Assembly (NCBI GenBank): GCA_019775845.1 | Contig: JADQAV010000009.1 | Span: 1,364,001 to 1,428,000 of the forward strand | Reading direction: 5' to 3' | Length of the DNA: 64,000 nucleotides | Source of the DNA: Myrmaecium sp. VS I D KN 1 | Taxonomy: Eukaryota; Ascomycota; Dothideomycetes; Valsariales; Valsariaceae | Shown: positions 46,785 to 57,400 of the stretch, piece by piece | How the letters are laid out: each line of letters begins with the position of its first letter | How positions within the stretch are numbered: the stretch's first letter is position 1 | Notes under the pieces: model-generated | Told to the model about the DNA's origin: nothing | Database searches by the model: none | The model's input: only the letters and a program-made list of their open reading frames with translations | Translations under genes and position numbers: made by a program

Positions 46785-47626
46785 CTACATCACCGTGCAG
46801 CCCCCACAGCAACCGCTCTCTTTTTGCTCGCCGTCCACCTCCATCTTTCCCATCTGGCCATTGCCGGACTGTTGGGGTGCGCCGCCGCCGTATGACGACA
46901 TCTCCTTGTTGTATCGCCTGATTTCTCTAACGATGTCGTAAAATGCGTTCTCGACGTTGATGCGCGATTTGGCCGATGTCTCGATGAATTTGCAACCGAA
47001 CTGCCGAGCCAGATTCTCACCCTCTGGAGAGACGGGATTAGCTGACGGAGAGAGCGACGAGGTCATATATGAGCCTACCTGCAGTAGAAACTTCCCGCTC
47101 AGCCTCCAAATCGCACTTGTTACCCACGACAATGATAGGGAAATAATCCTTGTCCTTCACTCGCAGGATTTGTTGTTGGAATGTCATGATCTCCTCGAAT
47201 GACTGGCGCGATGTTATGGAGTAAACAAGAAGAAAACCTTCTCCTGTGCGCATGTATTGCTCCCTCATCGCGGAGTACTCCTCCTGACCAGCTGTGTCCA
47301 ACACGTCGAGGAGAGCTACCTCATCGTCGATAACACACTGCTTACGGTAGGAGTCTATCAGTGCATTCCAAAGTCAGCTGATGCTCTCGCGGCGCGTTTG
47401 TAACGGTGTGGATCCTCAGTGAGGCAACATGATGACGGACCTTCGATAGTAGGATCGTACTCGTCCACGAAGTGGCTCTGGATGAGCTGGATGGTCAAGC
47501 AGGATTTACCGACTCCACCACCTCCGACGACCACCAGCTTGTATTCTCGTAGAAACTATCACCGGGACTCATCAGCGTCGATGTCTCTCAAGCTCCAGCG
47601 TGAGATCTCGTTACCTTGGAAGCCAT
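46785..47626 (-). CDS. rasA: Ras GTPase
   Basis: Four exons on the minus strand: 47615-47626 (12 nt, MASK), 47441-47555, 47079-47354 and 46785-47023, give 213 residues. The P-loop is [10 protein letters not shown] (15-22). Switch I is [16 protein letters not shown], restored exactly across the exon 2-3 join. Switch II is [16 protein letters not shown], and the guanine-specificity motifs are GNKCDLE and ETSAK. The C terminus CCGGCTVM has a CAAX box (CTVM) for farnesylation and upstream cysteines for palmitoylation, placing the protein at the plasma membrane. This is the main fungal Ras, which controls polarity, germination and cAMP/MAPK signalling. The second intron (47355-47440) uses an unusual GTCCGT donor; the others are consensus. 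The first exon carries only four codons. Confidence 0.97.
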
Positions 47627-49921
47627 TATGTCTAGGAAGGTAGAGGTTCGACTATGCACACAGAGTCGATTTCTGGCAGAGGTCCGGGCGTTCGATCCCT
47701 AAATGCCGAGCTGGGAGCAGCTCAGGGAGGCGGCAAAAGAAGAGAAGGAGGGAGGGGAGAGAGGGGACGGTTGAGAGCGATGCGACGCTATCGAGACGGT
47801 TCGTTGAAGGCTGCAAGGAAGAGAGAGAGGGAGGGAGGGGAGAAGGGAAGAAAGGGGTGGCGCAGAGATGGCGGTTCGAGCAATTGGAACGACTGCGGTT
47901 GGTGTGGTGGGTGGAAGTTGAGCAGGGCGTTTTGAGGGTTGAGGTAAAGGAGCGGGAGGGTGTGAAAGGTGGTTAGTCCCGTCCGGCTCGCTCGCTCGAG
48001 AGATGTTCCAACCCTTCTCTGCGTCGGGGTCGGCAAGAGGAAAATGGAGGCAGGCAGGGCAGGGCACGCAGCTCGATGATAGGGCGAATAACGGGGGGGC
48101 GGCGGATGGGGGGTGGGCGGACGGGTGCAAAACTCAAGGGCCTCCCGGGCGCTTTGCTCAAAACCAACAGCGAATTAGGTAGTTTGTTTGGCCAGTTAAC
48201 GGTATTTTACCGGGCACCACTGCCACCACCTCCACCACAAGCACCACCATCATAAGTCGTCACCGCCATCATCACCATCGAGACATCAAAGCTCTATACG
48301 GAGCCGTTCATCTAACTTATCCTCCTGTCGCTATGGCGTCTTTTGCGCTCTATTCACAACAACCGAGCGGCGGTCGTGATAGCGACAGAGGAAGAAAGGA
48401 GATTGGGCGGGTGGGCGAAGGCCCCATCCTCATATTGTACCCAAAGACACCATGATAATCTTCGCCGTTATTACTTTTTTGGCGTCCGGTTGCGGGAAGG
48501 GGCCACCCCCAAGGACCTCTTATGGGCCTCTTCACCCGGCTTTACCACGGAGAGCACCTGCAATCGTCGTCCATTCTCCCTTTCGGCAACGGTGGTCAGA
48601 AAGTCTCAAGTGCCCGAGGTCTCATCAGCGCTCAGAGAGGTCTCGGAGGCACCAGTCAACTCGTGGTCGCGTTGCTGGTGGACGGACGGGGTGGCACTGT
48701 GCTGCTCACGACGGTGTTATTGTTTTCTTTTCGGGAAAGGGCGGTGACATACCACAGCGACCCCATCGATGAGACTGGACCGTCGACCTTATCCGCAAGC
48801 AATCTGAGAATGGCGATAGCGTCCTCTGCTTGACACTTTTAAACGCCCATGAGGCTTGTCTTTTTTCCTTCCTTCCCGCTCGTGGTGTTGAAGAGCAGCC
48901 TCTTCTTCTCCGTCATCCGGGGGCACAATGCTAACGAATGAAACAACGCTCCGTGGAGGCCCAAAAGGGGGGAGGGGGTGCTCAGTTCACTCATTTATGT
49001 GATCGGCGTCATCAGAGAACCCGGCGCATTCCATTAAGGAGGGGAGGAAGAAGAGCTGGTGCCGCCCGCTCACTATCCAATCCCTCTTGCGCCCGAAGGC
49101 GCTTTCCGTCTTGTCGTCTGTCGCCCGCAACGCGTTGTCTGTAACGCTGCAAAATCACAAGACGGAAGCCGGCGCCCAATGTTGATTAGCTGGTGTGCGC
49201 ACTGTATTCCGTTCCGATAGCCGCCAGCGTCCTGCCTGGCCGTGCGGATTGGTGTTTTCCTCCGATCACGTTGACGGCGGTCCATGCATGTACGGCGGGT
49301 TCTCGCTGCACTTCGCAAGCCCAGGGTGACCCCGGAGCAGCCTCCATTCTCCGTTTTCGGGTCAGGGACCTCAGGGCAATCGCGCGAGGGCGAAGTGGGG
49401 TTCTGTGGACCTCGGGGCGGCTGGCTTCATTAACGACGACGCTCAGCCTGTGAGCAGAGCAAGATCCTGCGTGCCCTCTCCCTTGTTCTTCTTTTTCTTC
49501 ACGACCGCGGATAGGGATCGTGGTGTTGAGGTGCGCTCCTTGGAGGCCCCGTGGCCGCTGATCTGCCCTGCGCCATGCACACGCAACGTTTATTTATCGG
49601 TGTGGAGTCTGACCAGCGCAGCCACGAGCGCGGCGATGGAACGATGCTAGCCCTCGTTCAGGAACCCCTATCAACTGCCCCGATCTCGCCAAAGCAAGCC
49701 TCTTCCTCGCTTGTCGCTTCGCGAGCTCTGAGGCGGGCTTCGAGAATCTTGTATCTTTTAAATTAAACATGGCCAGGAAATTTGGGCCTTTTAGTCACAG
49801 AGCATTATCATCTGGAGATATTCTCCCACGGCCAACGCGGAATATTTCCATGCTATTACCGAGCAATTGCTCACCATCTCTATCGCTTTGTGACGGAATG
49901 TTGCAGCTCCAGTGCTTGATC
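47627..49921. other. 5' region of ras and 3' flank of the CinA-like gene
   Basis: About 2.3 kb. The first 500 bp are purine-rich on the plus strand (so pyrimidine-rich on the ras sense strand), as expected for a ras leader. The remainder shows no supportable gene; several short frames (for example 48522-48833) lack family features. Confidence 0.5.
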
Positions 49922-51027
49922 TCATCCCGCGGCGATTTTCTCTCCATCAGGACCGTCATCTTCCCCCTCAACAAGGACCCTCTTTCCTTCTATCGCTTGT
50001 TCCACCTCTGGAACCAGGCTTTCAATGTAATTGACGTCCCTGCCAACCAGAGTCACGGTGTTCTTTGCCTTCCCCCACCGCGGGTAGCTACCGACCTTGA
50101 TACCTTTAGGCTCGACCCTGGCGGCCAGGTTTGTAAGGTATTCGGCGATCGCGCTTTCGGGCAAAGGCGTAGATATCAAAATCCTGGCAACGCCCTTGCC
50201 CTCAGGATCGACCAGTCTGGGCAGGATATATGGCTTGAGCCCGTCCAACATCTGTTCGAACAGTCTAGGCACACCTGGAAGAATGTGGATGTTGCCATTG
50301 ACCACGCTCACCGGTACCCAGAGTTTGTCGTCGACGAAGATCGCCTGTTCCTCGATAGGCCGTGATCCATCGATGGGAAGCCGTACCATTCGCAATTTCG
50401 CGGTGAGAGTGGCGGAGGGTGTGTTCCAGTCGAAGTTCTTCTGCGATGGATGCGGCTTTGAGAGCCGCTTCATCCTTTCAAACGCTTCCTGGTGCAGAAC
50501 CAAAGGCAGGTTGAAAGCCTTGGCTATTGATTGGTAGGTTATATCATCGTGCCTGTAGATCGTCAGCTCGTTCCCTGGCCTGCACGGCTGCATTCATGTG
50601 CCTACGTAGGACCGATGCCTCCCGACGTTACTACGAAATCATAGTTCCGGGACATGCGCTGCACCGCTTCTACTATCTCGCCCTCATCGTCTGCTACGAC
50701 CTCTATCCGCTTGAGGCTGATGCTGAGCGAGAAACACCATTTGGCGAAATATGCGGAATTGGTATCTTTAGTCTGTGTCCATCAATGAGCACGACTCATG
50801 GAGCGCCAGGGGATTAAAACGCGTCTCACTTTTCCGCCGAGCACTTCATCCCCGATGATAAGGCATGCCGCCGTATGGATCAATGATTTGCCAGAGGCGC
50901 TTTGTGCCGCCGCCATGGTACTGTTCAGTAGGCCAGTTCTCCGGTTCCCCGTTGCCGCCGACGTATGCGCGTAGTTCGGGAGAGGTCGTGTGATATGCCT
51001 GGCAAGCTGGTTCAGTCTGCCAAACAT
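49922..51027 (-). CDS. MoCF/CinA-type molybdopterin-binding domain protein, probably mitochondrial
   Basis: Three exons, 50830-51027, 50606-50772 and 49922-50552, give 331 residues. Joins restore IIGDEVLGGKTKDTNSAYFA and then VVTSGGIGPTHDDITYQSIA. These are the GDE and GGIGPTHDD motifs of the MoaB/MogA-CinA fold, also found as the first domain of eukaryotic FAD synthases. The second half (IFVDDKLWVPVSVVNGNIHI, ILPGVPRLFEQML) is the usual continuation in fungal single-domain members. The first 37 residues have several Arg and no acidic residue, as in a mitochondrial presequence, with Met38 as an alternative start. No PAPS-reductase/FAD synthetase half is attached, so enzymatic activity is uncertain. 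It starts 371 bp from the divergent GMF gene. Confidence 0.9.
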
Positions 51028-51398
51028 GAAAACAACTTTGCGCCTGAAGTTCTATATGTAAACAGATCAACAATTTCGCAGCAGGAGCAACGAAGATGGT
51101 GCAGTGGACGAGGAATATCACGACATGATGTAGCTTCTGCGCCCGCGGGATTAACCGCCTAGCTCCGACCCCGCATGACATCTTCGCACGGCGGGATCCA
51201 TCTCCCATGGCTCCACAATCCGACCCCTCCACCTTCAAGCCCACGACTCCCGCACATACGTGGTATCCCGCAACGCGCAACCGCATCTTGAGCATCGGCA
51301 TCTCTCCTCTCGGCCCCACCATACCTTGCCATCTGCTGCTGGTCGACTTTCCCAGATAACTTATACCTCGGCCTTGTTCGCGACTCGCTTGATCGATC
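51028..51398. promoter_or_regulatory. Shared divergent promoter, CinA-like gene / GMF
   Basis: 371 bp between two outward-facing start codons. No independent gene is supported; the frame starting with the ATG near 51207 ends after about 50 codons and resembles nothing known. Confidence 0.5.
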
Positions 51399-52094
51399 AT
51401 GGTATGCAGAGGACAACCTCGCCTCAGATGGCAAGGGTTATGGATCGGCCCACTGACTCGGAATCTTCCCTAGGCATCCGAAGCTCGCCTGTATACCTTC
51501 TCGCAGGAAACGAAGGATAAGCTCCGAAAGTTCCGCCTCGGGACATCCCGAGCGAAGGATCCGCAAGCCGTCATCTGTACGCATGTTCGAATCTCTCCTA
51601 TCTGCCCCTGAAACGGGCACCTCTGCAAACACCGGTCGATGCTGCGCGGCCCCGGAATCGGGCTTCGAGACCACCGCAGGACTGACAATCGCTCCGCACG
51701 CCAGACGCCATCGACAAGAAGACGCTGGAGATCGTCCAGGACGGCGATGAAGTGTACACGAACATGCAGGACTTGGGTGACGAACTGCCCGACAATGCCC
51801 CTCGGTTTGTGTTGCTCAGCTACCCCTTGACATTGGTAGGTTATATATCCTCCATTCGGAGGTCCGGAGAACAACTCCTGTTTCGTTAACTCTTCCATTC
51901 AGCCATCCGGTCGCCTCTCCGTACCATACGTAATGCTATACTACCTCCCCGTAACGTGCAACAGCGAGACGCGAATGCTGTATGCTGGCGCGAAAGAGCT
52001 CATGAGGAACACGGCCGAGGTGGGGAAGATAATCGAGATCGATACTGCAGAGGATTTGGAGGGTATAGAGGAGAAGCTGAAGGGTGAGGCTTAG
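51399..52094 (+). CDS. aim7: Glia maturation factor-like ADF-homology protein (GMF/Aim7)
   Basis: Four exons: 51399-51401 (only the ATG), 51474-51576, 51705-51835 and 51903-52094, total 429 nt, 142 residues. The spliced protein starts MASEARLYTFSQETKDKLRK and continues FRLGTSRAKDPQAVIYAIDK, LEIVQDGDEVYTNMQDLGDE, PRFVLLSYPLTLPSGRLSVP and RMLYAGAKELMRNTAEVGKI, which is GMF end to end at normal length. GMF proteins bind Arp2/3 at actin branch points, promote debranching and inhibit nucleation. The first intron (GTATGC to CCCTAG, 72 nt) has a CACTGAC branch-like site. The ATG-only first exon is inferred: upstream of GCA (Ala2) the frame has no ATG, and this ATG directly abuts a GT donor. Confidence 0.92.
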
Positions 52095-52714
52095 AAGGTC
52101 AGAGGGAACCTGCCTCAGACGGCGTGATTGTGGAAGCCTCATCCAGGGACAAAAGGTTGGGTAGATGGCCGCCTTAAGTAGAGTAGACGGAGAGTCTTGG
52201 GATTTTGAGGGGACCCAACCCGCCTCGTAGTTTTGGTGCATATTGTGAATGATCTTGGAACCAGACTCAAGGTAAGATATCATGACATGGGCCTTACGAA
52301 GTGACCCGGCTGTTACTCTGCATACAACCATGTTCTCGCCTTAATTCGATAGACATCGCAATGTTGGTGAAGTCGCGAAGAGGCAATCACCGTCGAATGC
52401 CAAAAAAGAACCAAATTCTTACCTAGCACAGCAAACAAATTGTATGGGCAGAATTCGGGGAGAATATACTTGTGCTTTATGTAGCTTGGGAGGACTCCCC
52501 GAACCCTGACGTTATGTATCATCGCGGGTCTCGCCGGCGGGAGGCTTTTTGGACGTGGCGTCTATCGAGGCTATGCCCGCAAAATGACGAACCTCCAGTA
52601 AACCAAGCGTGCCTGCTCCGAAAACGCATTGCGCATTCACGGATATCTCTATGCATATAACGCCTCTCTCACCGACGAGTCCCTGTACGAGCTTTCAATA
52701 CCAGCCATAGCATC
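52095..52714. other. Intergenic between GMF and the bZIP gene
   Basis: 620 bp, no supportable gene. It should contain the GMF 3' end and the bZIP promoter. Confidence 0.55.
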
Positions 52715-53641
52715 ATGGCGGACGAAGGAGGCCTGGTGAGTCCACACTACTGCGTGAAGTGGTTCCTTCAAGCCTCCTGGAGAAAATCCCACTCACGATA
52801 GGAATTGCAGAAGAACAACAACCTGGCACGCGTTCGAGAAAACCAGCGACGCAGTCGCGCCCGTCGGAAAGAATACCTGCAGGACCTGGAGTGCAAGTTT
52901 CGGAACTGTGAACTACAGGGGGTGGAGGCTTCCGCCGAGATTCAGGCCGCGGCCCGCCGAGTCCTGGAGGAAAACAAGAAGCTACGAGCGCTGCTCCGGG
53001 AACGTGGAATGTTGGACGCTGAAATAGACGCGTGTGCGAGCCCCGGCGGAGACCAGACCTCACCTGCCAGCCCGGCAGCGCGTGTGCTGGAGGACATGCT
53101 GTCATCCAGAAAGCCCTGTACCGGCGAGAGACCAAGTGAGCTAGGTCAATGGAATGGGCAACCTCGACTGAGCAGCACACCCTCCGTATCGGTCTGTACT
53201 CCTCGGTCTTCGTCTGCGCCAATCGCACCTCGTCCCCCTCAGCTAGGCGTGGGTACTACTGAACAAGTACAAAGGGCTACCGCGTCGGTAAGCTCACAGA
53301 CACTTGCCATCCCCAGCATGCCTACCGCGGTTCCAGCCTATACGGAGCTGCCTATAAGCCCTGCGCAAACCGTTCCGAACCTTTCTCCCCACTTCGACGA
53401 ATATCACTACTTGATGCCACAATCAGACATATGGATCCGACCGCAGGAGGCGAACTACTCAACACCTGACACCGGATATACTGAGAGCAACTCTTCCTCT
53501 TGCATCTACGCAGCGCATATAGTGAGAAGCATGCGATCGGACGTTGGACCCGAATTAGAAGCCGAACTCGGGTGCCAACTGGTGGGCACTGATTGCGCGG
53601 TAGATAACATGACCGTTCTCGACGTTATCGACAGATATTAA
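52715..53641 (+). CDS. bZIP transcription factor
   Basis: Exon 1 is 52715-52735 (21 nt, MADEGGL) and exon 2 is 52802-53641, giving 286 residues. The basic region NLARVRENQRRSRARRKEYL lies right at the N terminus, followed by a short leucine-zipper-like helix (LQDLECKFRNCELQ, then AARRVLEENKKLRALL). The rest is Ser/Pro-rich and without known domains, ending VLDVIDRY. This arrangement, with the basic domain starting within 20 residues of the N terminus, is common among Pezizomycotina bZIP factors of unknown target. A second in-frame AG at 52809-52810 would remove three residues (ELQ), so the exact acceptor is ambiguous. The gene lies next to the orphan protease-like ORF on the same strand; no link is proposed. 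Confidence 0.85.
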
Positions 53642-54411
53642 GCTCCCCATGGTCCTATATGAGATGGCCGAGTGGGTACGTGTATCCGTAGCTTTCTACC
53701 TCGGTCTGGGCCCTCCAGATCATGTCCTCCCTTCCCCACGACGCTGCTACCTCGTGGAGCATCCACACCTACGCTCTTAGCGTCATGGGCCGGAGGACAA
53801 AGCAAGATCGATTGCTAAAGGCTCATCGCAAGCCCGAAGGATAGTATGAAAGAGAAGATCCCCGGACCTGAAGCCATCAAGGACCGCTCTTTGGCAAACA
53901 AAGAATTCGACTTGCAAATCACTTCACCGTAACGTTGATGGATGACTGCCCTTCTCAAGCCAGGCCCAGGACAGATCCAGTACGAGGAAGTCGCTCCTAA
54001 GTTCCGTCCTTTATCTGGGCCCTGGGTGCTTCGATCGCGCGGAGTTGCTTCAGCGTCACATACAATCAGTTCGTTTCGATATCTAGCTGCTACTGGCATT
54101 ATATGGATACATATGTGCTGGCTGTACTTTGCGACTCGGGCACGAACGATAGGTGTACCAAACGTTAAAAGTTGAGTGGTTATTCAACCATTATTTCTTT
54201 GAAATCAGTACCTGCGGACGTGAGATCTTTCAGATGGTTCGCAATTAACTGAGCGTGCCGCATCCGGCGCAGCTTGCTCGACTACATGAGGACAAAGAGC
54301 AATGCAATGAATATATCTGGCTTTACTTCGATACCATGTTTCCGGTTTCTCTCGTTACGTTATTTCTAATCGTGGTGAAAATATTCTTTCGAATTCCAAT
54401 TACAACTCGAC
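53642..54411. other. Intergenic, AT-richer towards the right
   Basis: 770 bp with no supportable gene. The part from about 54180 to 54411 is noticeably richer in A and T than most of the window. Confidence 0.55.
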
Positions 54412-57400
54412 ATGACGGAGCAAAGACAAGCCAATGAGAAGAAACGAGCTGCTGCGTCTGATCCTAGGCAAGGTGGGAGCAGCAAGAGACAGAGGAACCA
54501 GTCCGGTCCTACTTCTGAACCGCGACGAAGTCCAGGAGCCAGCGTAAGAGGAAACAGCATTTCCCAGCGCTTCGAAGATATACATCAAAATGTCCCGCCT
54601 GAGAGCATCCCCGCATTGGAGCCGTGTGACGTCCCCTCCCCGTTGATATATCAGCCTTACAGGGTAACTAAAGATAGAGGGGGAAAAGACCTTTGGGAAC
54701 CGACTTCCTCCCTCAAAGGCTATCAGAAATGGGCTGTTGCCGGACCCAACATCAAACCGGCAATCATGAGCATGAAGCCACGCATGCTTGATATCCACAT
54801 GGAATTAAATGCCCTTCAGCCCGACGAGGCACTGGTAGCATTCCCAGGAGAGGCAACTCGGCCGGCTCCACCGAAGAACCCCAGGACTCGACCTATCTGG
54901 TCTGAGAAGATCGGTGGAGAAAACGGTGGTCGAGTATTTAGTGTGACCGCGGAAGACGGGAGTTATCACGAGTCCAGCAGCACAGAAATCGCTCTCCGGA
55001 ATCAACCTGCGGAAGGATCTGGCGAAGTCATATGGTTGATTGAGGTCAGGATAGGCGCCCCAGAAGCCGTTCTTGTCAATGGACAGCGACTCCCCGAACC
55101 AGCGGCCGGGAGCAAGCGGGCCATCGGCTCTCTGAAAGGTTTCAACATCATCCACCTGCATGGGATCCCAATCTTCTTCTGGCAATCCGCAGGCGACATG
55201 CATCATTCGCCGAGCTCCCCAGGCGATCAGCAATACGGTATCCAGCATGCGCTCCCGTGGAACGATTTCCACATTTTTACGTCCTGGCTTGATCCCAACC
55301 AGAGCATTGCCAGGCAGTCGAGGACCCCGACCAGGCGTTCCACCGGGTCTCAGCCAGCTAGTGGAGGCGCAAGGGGCAGCGCAGCTGGGGCCCCGTCGCC
55401 GGCATCGAGGCGCTCGGGAAGGTCTTCTGGTGGTAGCGAGACTCGGTTGTCGGCAGTGAAGCCGGCTTGGGCTCCCTCGGGAACGGCCCCGGCTTCATGG
55501 CAGAGCTACCTGCACATAGTGACTCGCGAGAAGTGCAGCGCCATTGGGTACGGGACGATTCTACGCGGGATTGCCTGTGTGACCGAGGCTCTGGGCCCGG
55601 AGTTCGGGCTTGTTGATGAGCAGGGGTATCGTTTTGCGGTTCTCGAAAAGGAAGACGAAGGGGGCGAAGAGGAGGAGGAGGAAGAGGAAGAGAATGAGGA
55701 GGCGGAGGAAGATGGCGAGGATGGGGGAAACGAGGAGAGCGAGGGGGCGCTGTCGCGATCCAGTAATGAAGATGGAAAGGCTGAAGAGGGAGAGAATGAA
55801 GAAGGAAGTGAAGAACAGACAGGAGAACTGGAAGAGCAAGAGCATGAGGGGCATGGAGAACAAGAGGAGCAAGAGGATGATCAGGAGGAAGAAGGAGAGG
55901 AAGAGGATCAGGAAGAAGAAGGAGAGGAAGAGGGGGAAGAAAGTGGAAACGATGAAGATCGCTTTAAGCATACTGTGACACGACCGCAGCACCCCCTTCT
56001 ACTTCCTTATTATCCCCAGAGAGATACCGCTAAACCTCCATGCCTTTTGCATGTTATTGCAGAAGATGCCTTCCGATTATACGATCTGTCCGGCGTATGC
56101 ACCGAGGACGATCTTAGCGTTGCAAAGCAGGATGTGCCTCAGATACTTTCGAGGATGTTCTGGTGCGGGAGCGAAAGTTTGAACGGAGATCTGGTTTCCC
56201 TCAAAGTTTCTGGCGGTGAAGATTTCGCCAGCCTTCGTGCCATTGTAGTCGCCTGGAGTCTCGCCTTGGGTCTTGAGCCTATTCGCACGGTGATACCCCC
56301 GAGCACTTATTTCGAGGCTCATGAGGTGCTCGGCCAGGCTCTGGCAGGAGGAATGCCTCTGGATGCTGTACTTTCATTCTTGCTCTGCAGGAAGTTCTCC
56401 CGCAGAAGCAAGAGTTCCGAAAAGCGCAGCTTCCCAGGAGATACGATACGGCTGACCAGGCCGACGGAGCTCCGCAATCAATACATCGAAGCCTTTTTGA
56501 GCGCCTTTCCTTCAGAGCTTGCCCAAGGCCGAGGAGATGCCGTTTTATATTGCGGCATATTCAAACCAAAGCTGACGGCTATCATCGAGGATTTGCGTAC
56601 CAAGCAAGCGGAACCCATTTTCGAGACCAGAGTGAGGTTGGAAGATGATGAGCTGGTCTGGGCGTTGGTGTCTGTCACCGAGGCTCTGAAAGAAAAGGAT
56701 AAACGCAACCGTTTCAGCTTCGCTGCAGGATATCATATCACGTCAGCTAGAAATGCATACGGCATGAGCGATGAGATGACGCAGGAGGTTCTGCCACAAG
56801 ATTATATACCCATCGCACGGCCACGAGCAACCTGGCTGATGCCTTTCGTTTGGAACGAAGACCAGGTGGAGGCAGAACAATCCGGAGGCAATCTTACGGA
56901 AACGATAGACAACGGCCACACTATCCTTGTCGTTCTGGAGCATGGCGCTGGAAACAGAATTCACATGAAGTGGTTGGACAGCGCTCCCGGGGTATTGGAG
57001 GAAGAGCCCGCCCTCACGGAAGCGATCCGGCAGATCATATGCGCGATCATCAATCTCAGATGGCTCCGTCCCGGCGAGACCGTCAAATTCAGCATAGACG
57101 GACCGGAGCACGTTGCGACCGCTCGCCAGGTCAGCAACTGGGAATGCGGCTTTCACACCGTGCTGAACGGTTGGTGCGAGGCGCTCGAGCTGGAGGTCAA
57201 CCCGGAGTTCTCCTTCGGCGCCTTCGACGACGACTATCGACCCGAGATGACCGACCTGGTCACGGCTGCGGTGCATGGCAGGCTCGACTGGGCGACGCTG
57301 GTGGCGTATCTTACCGCCATCGAGTTCGTCAAGGAGGGCCAGACGGTGCCGCCGCACCTGCAGTTCGAGCGCACCGTGTTGGTCACCTGCGCGACGATGT

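Noticed and set aside
55561-55992. 143-residue minus-strand Leu/Phe-rich frame resembling a membrane protein
   Set aside because: Antisense of the Glu-rich tract (GAG/GAA read backwards give Leu/Phe); an artefact.
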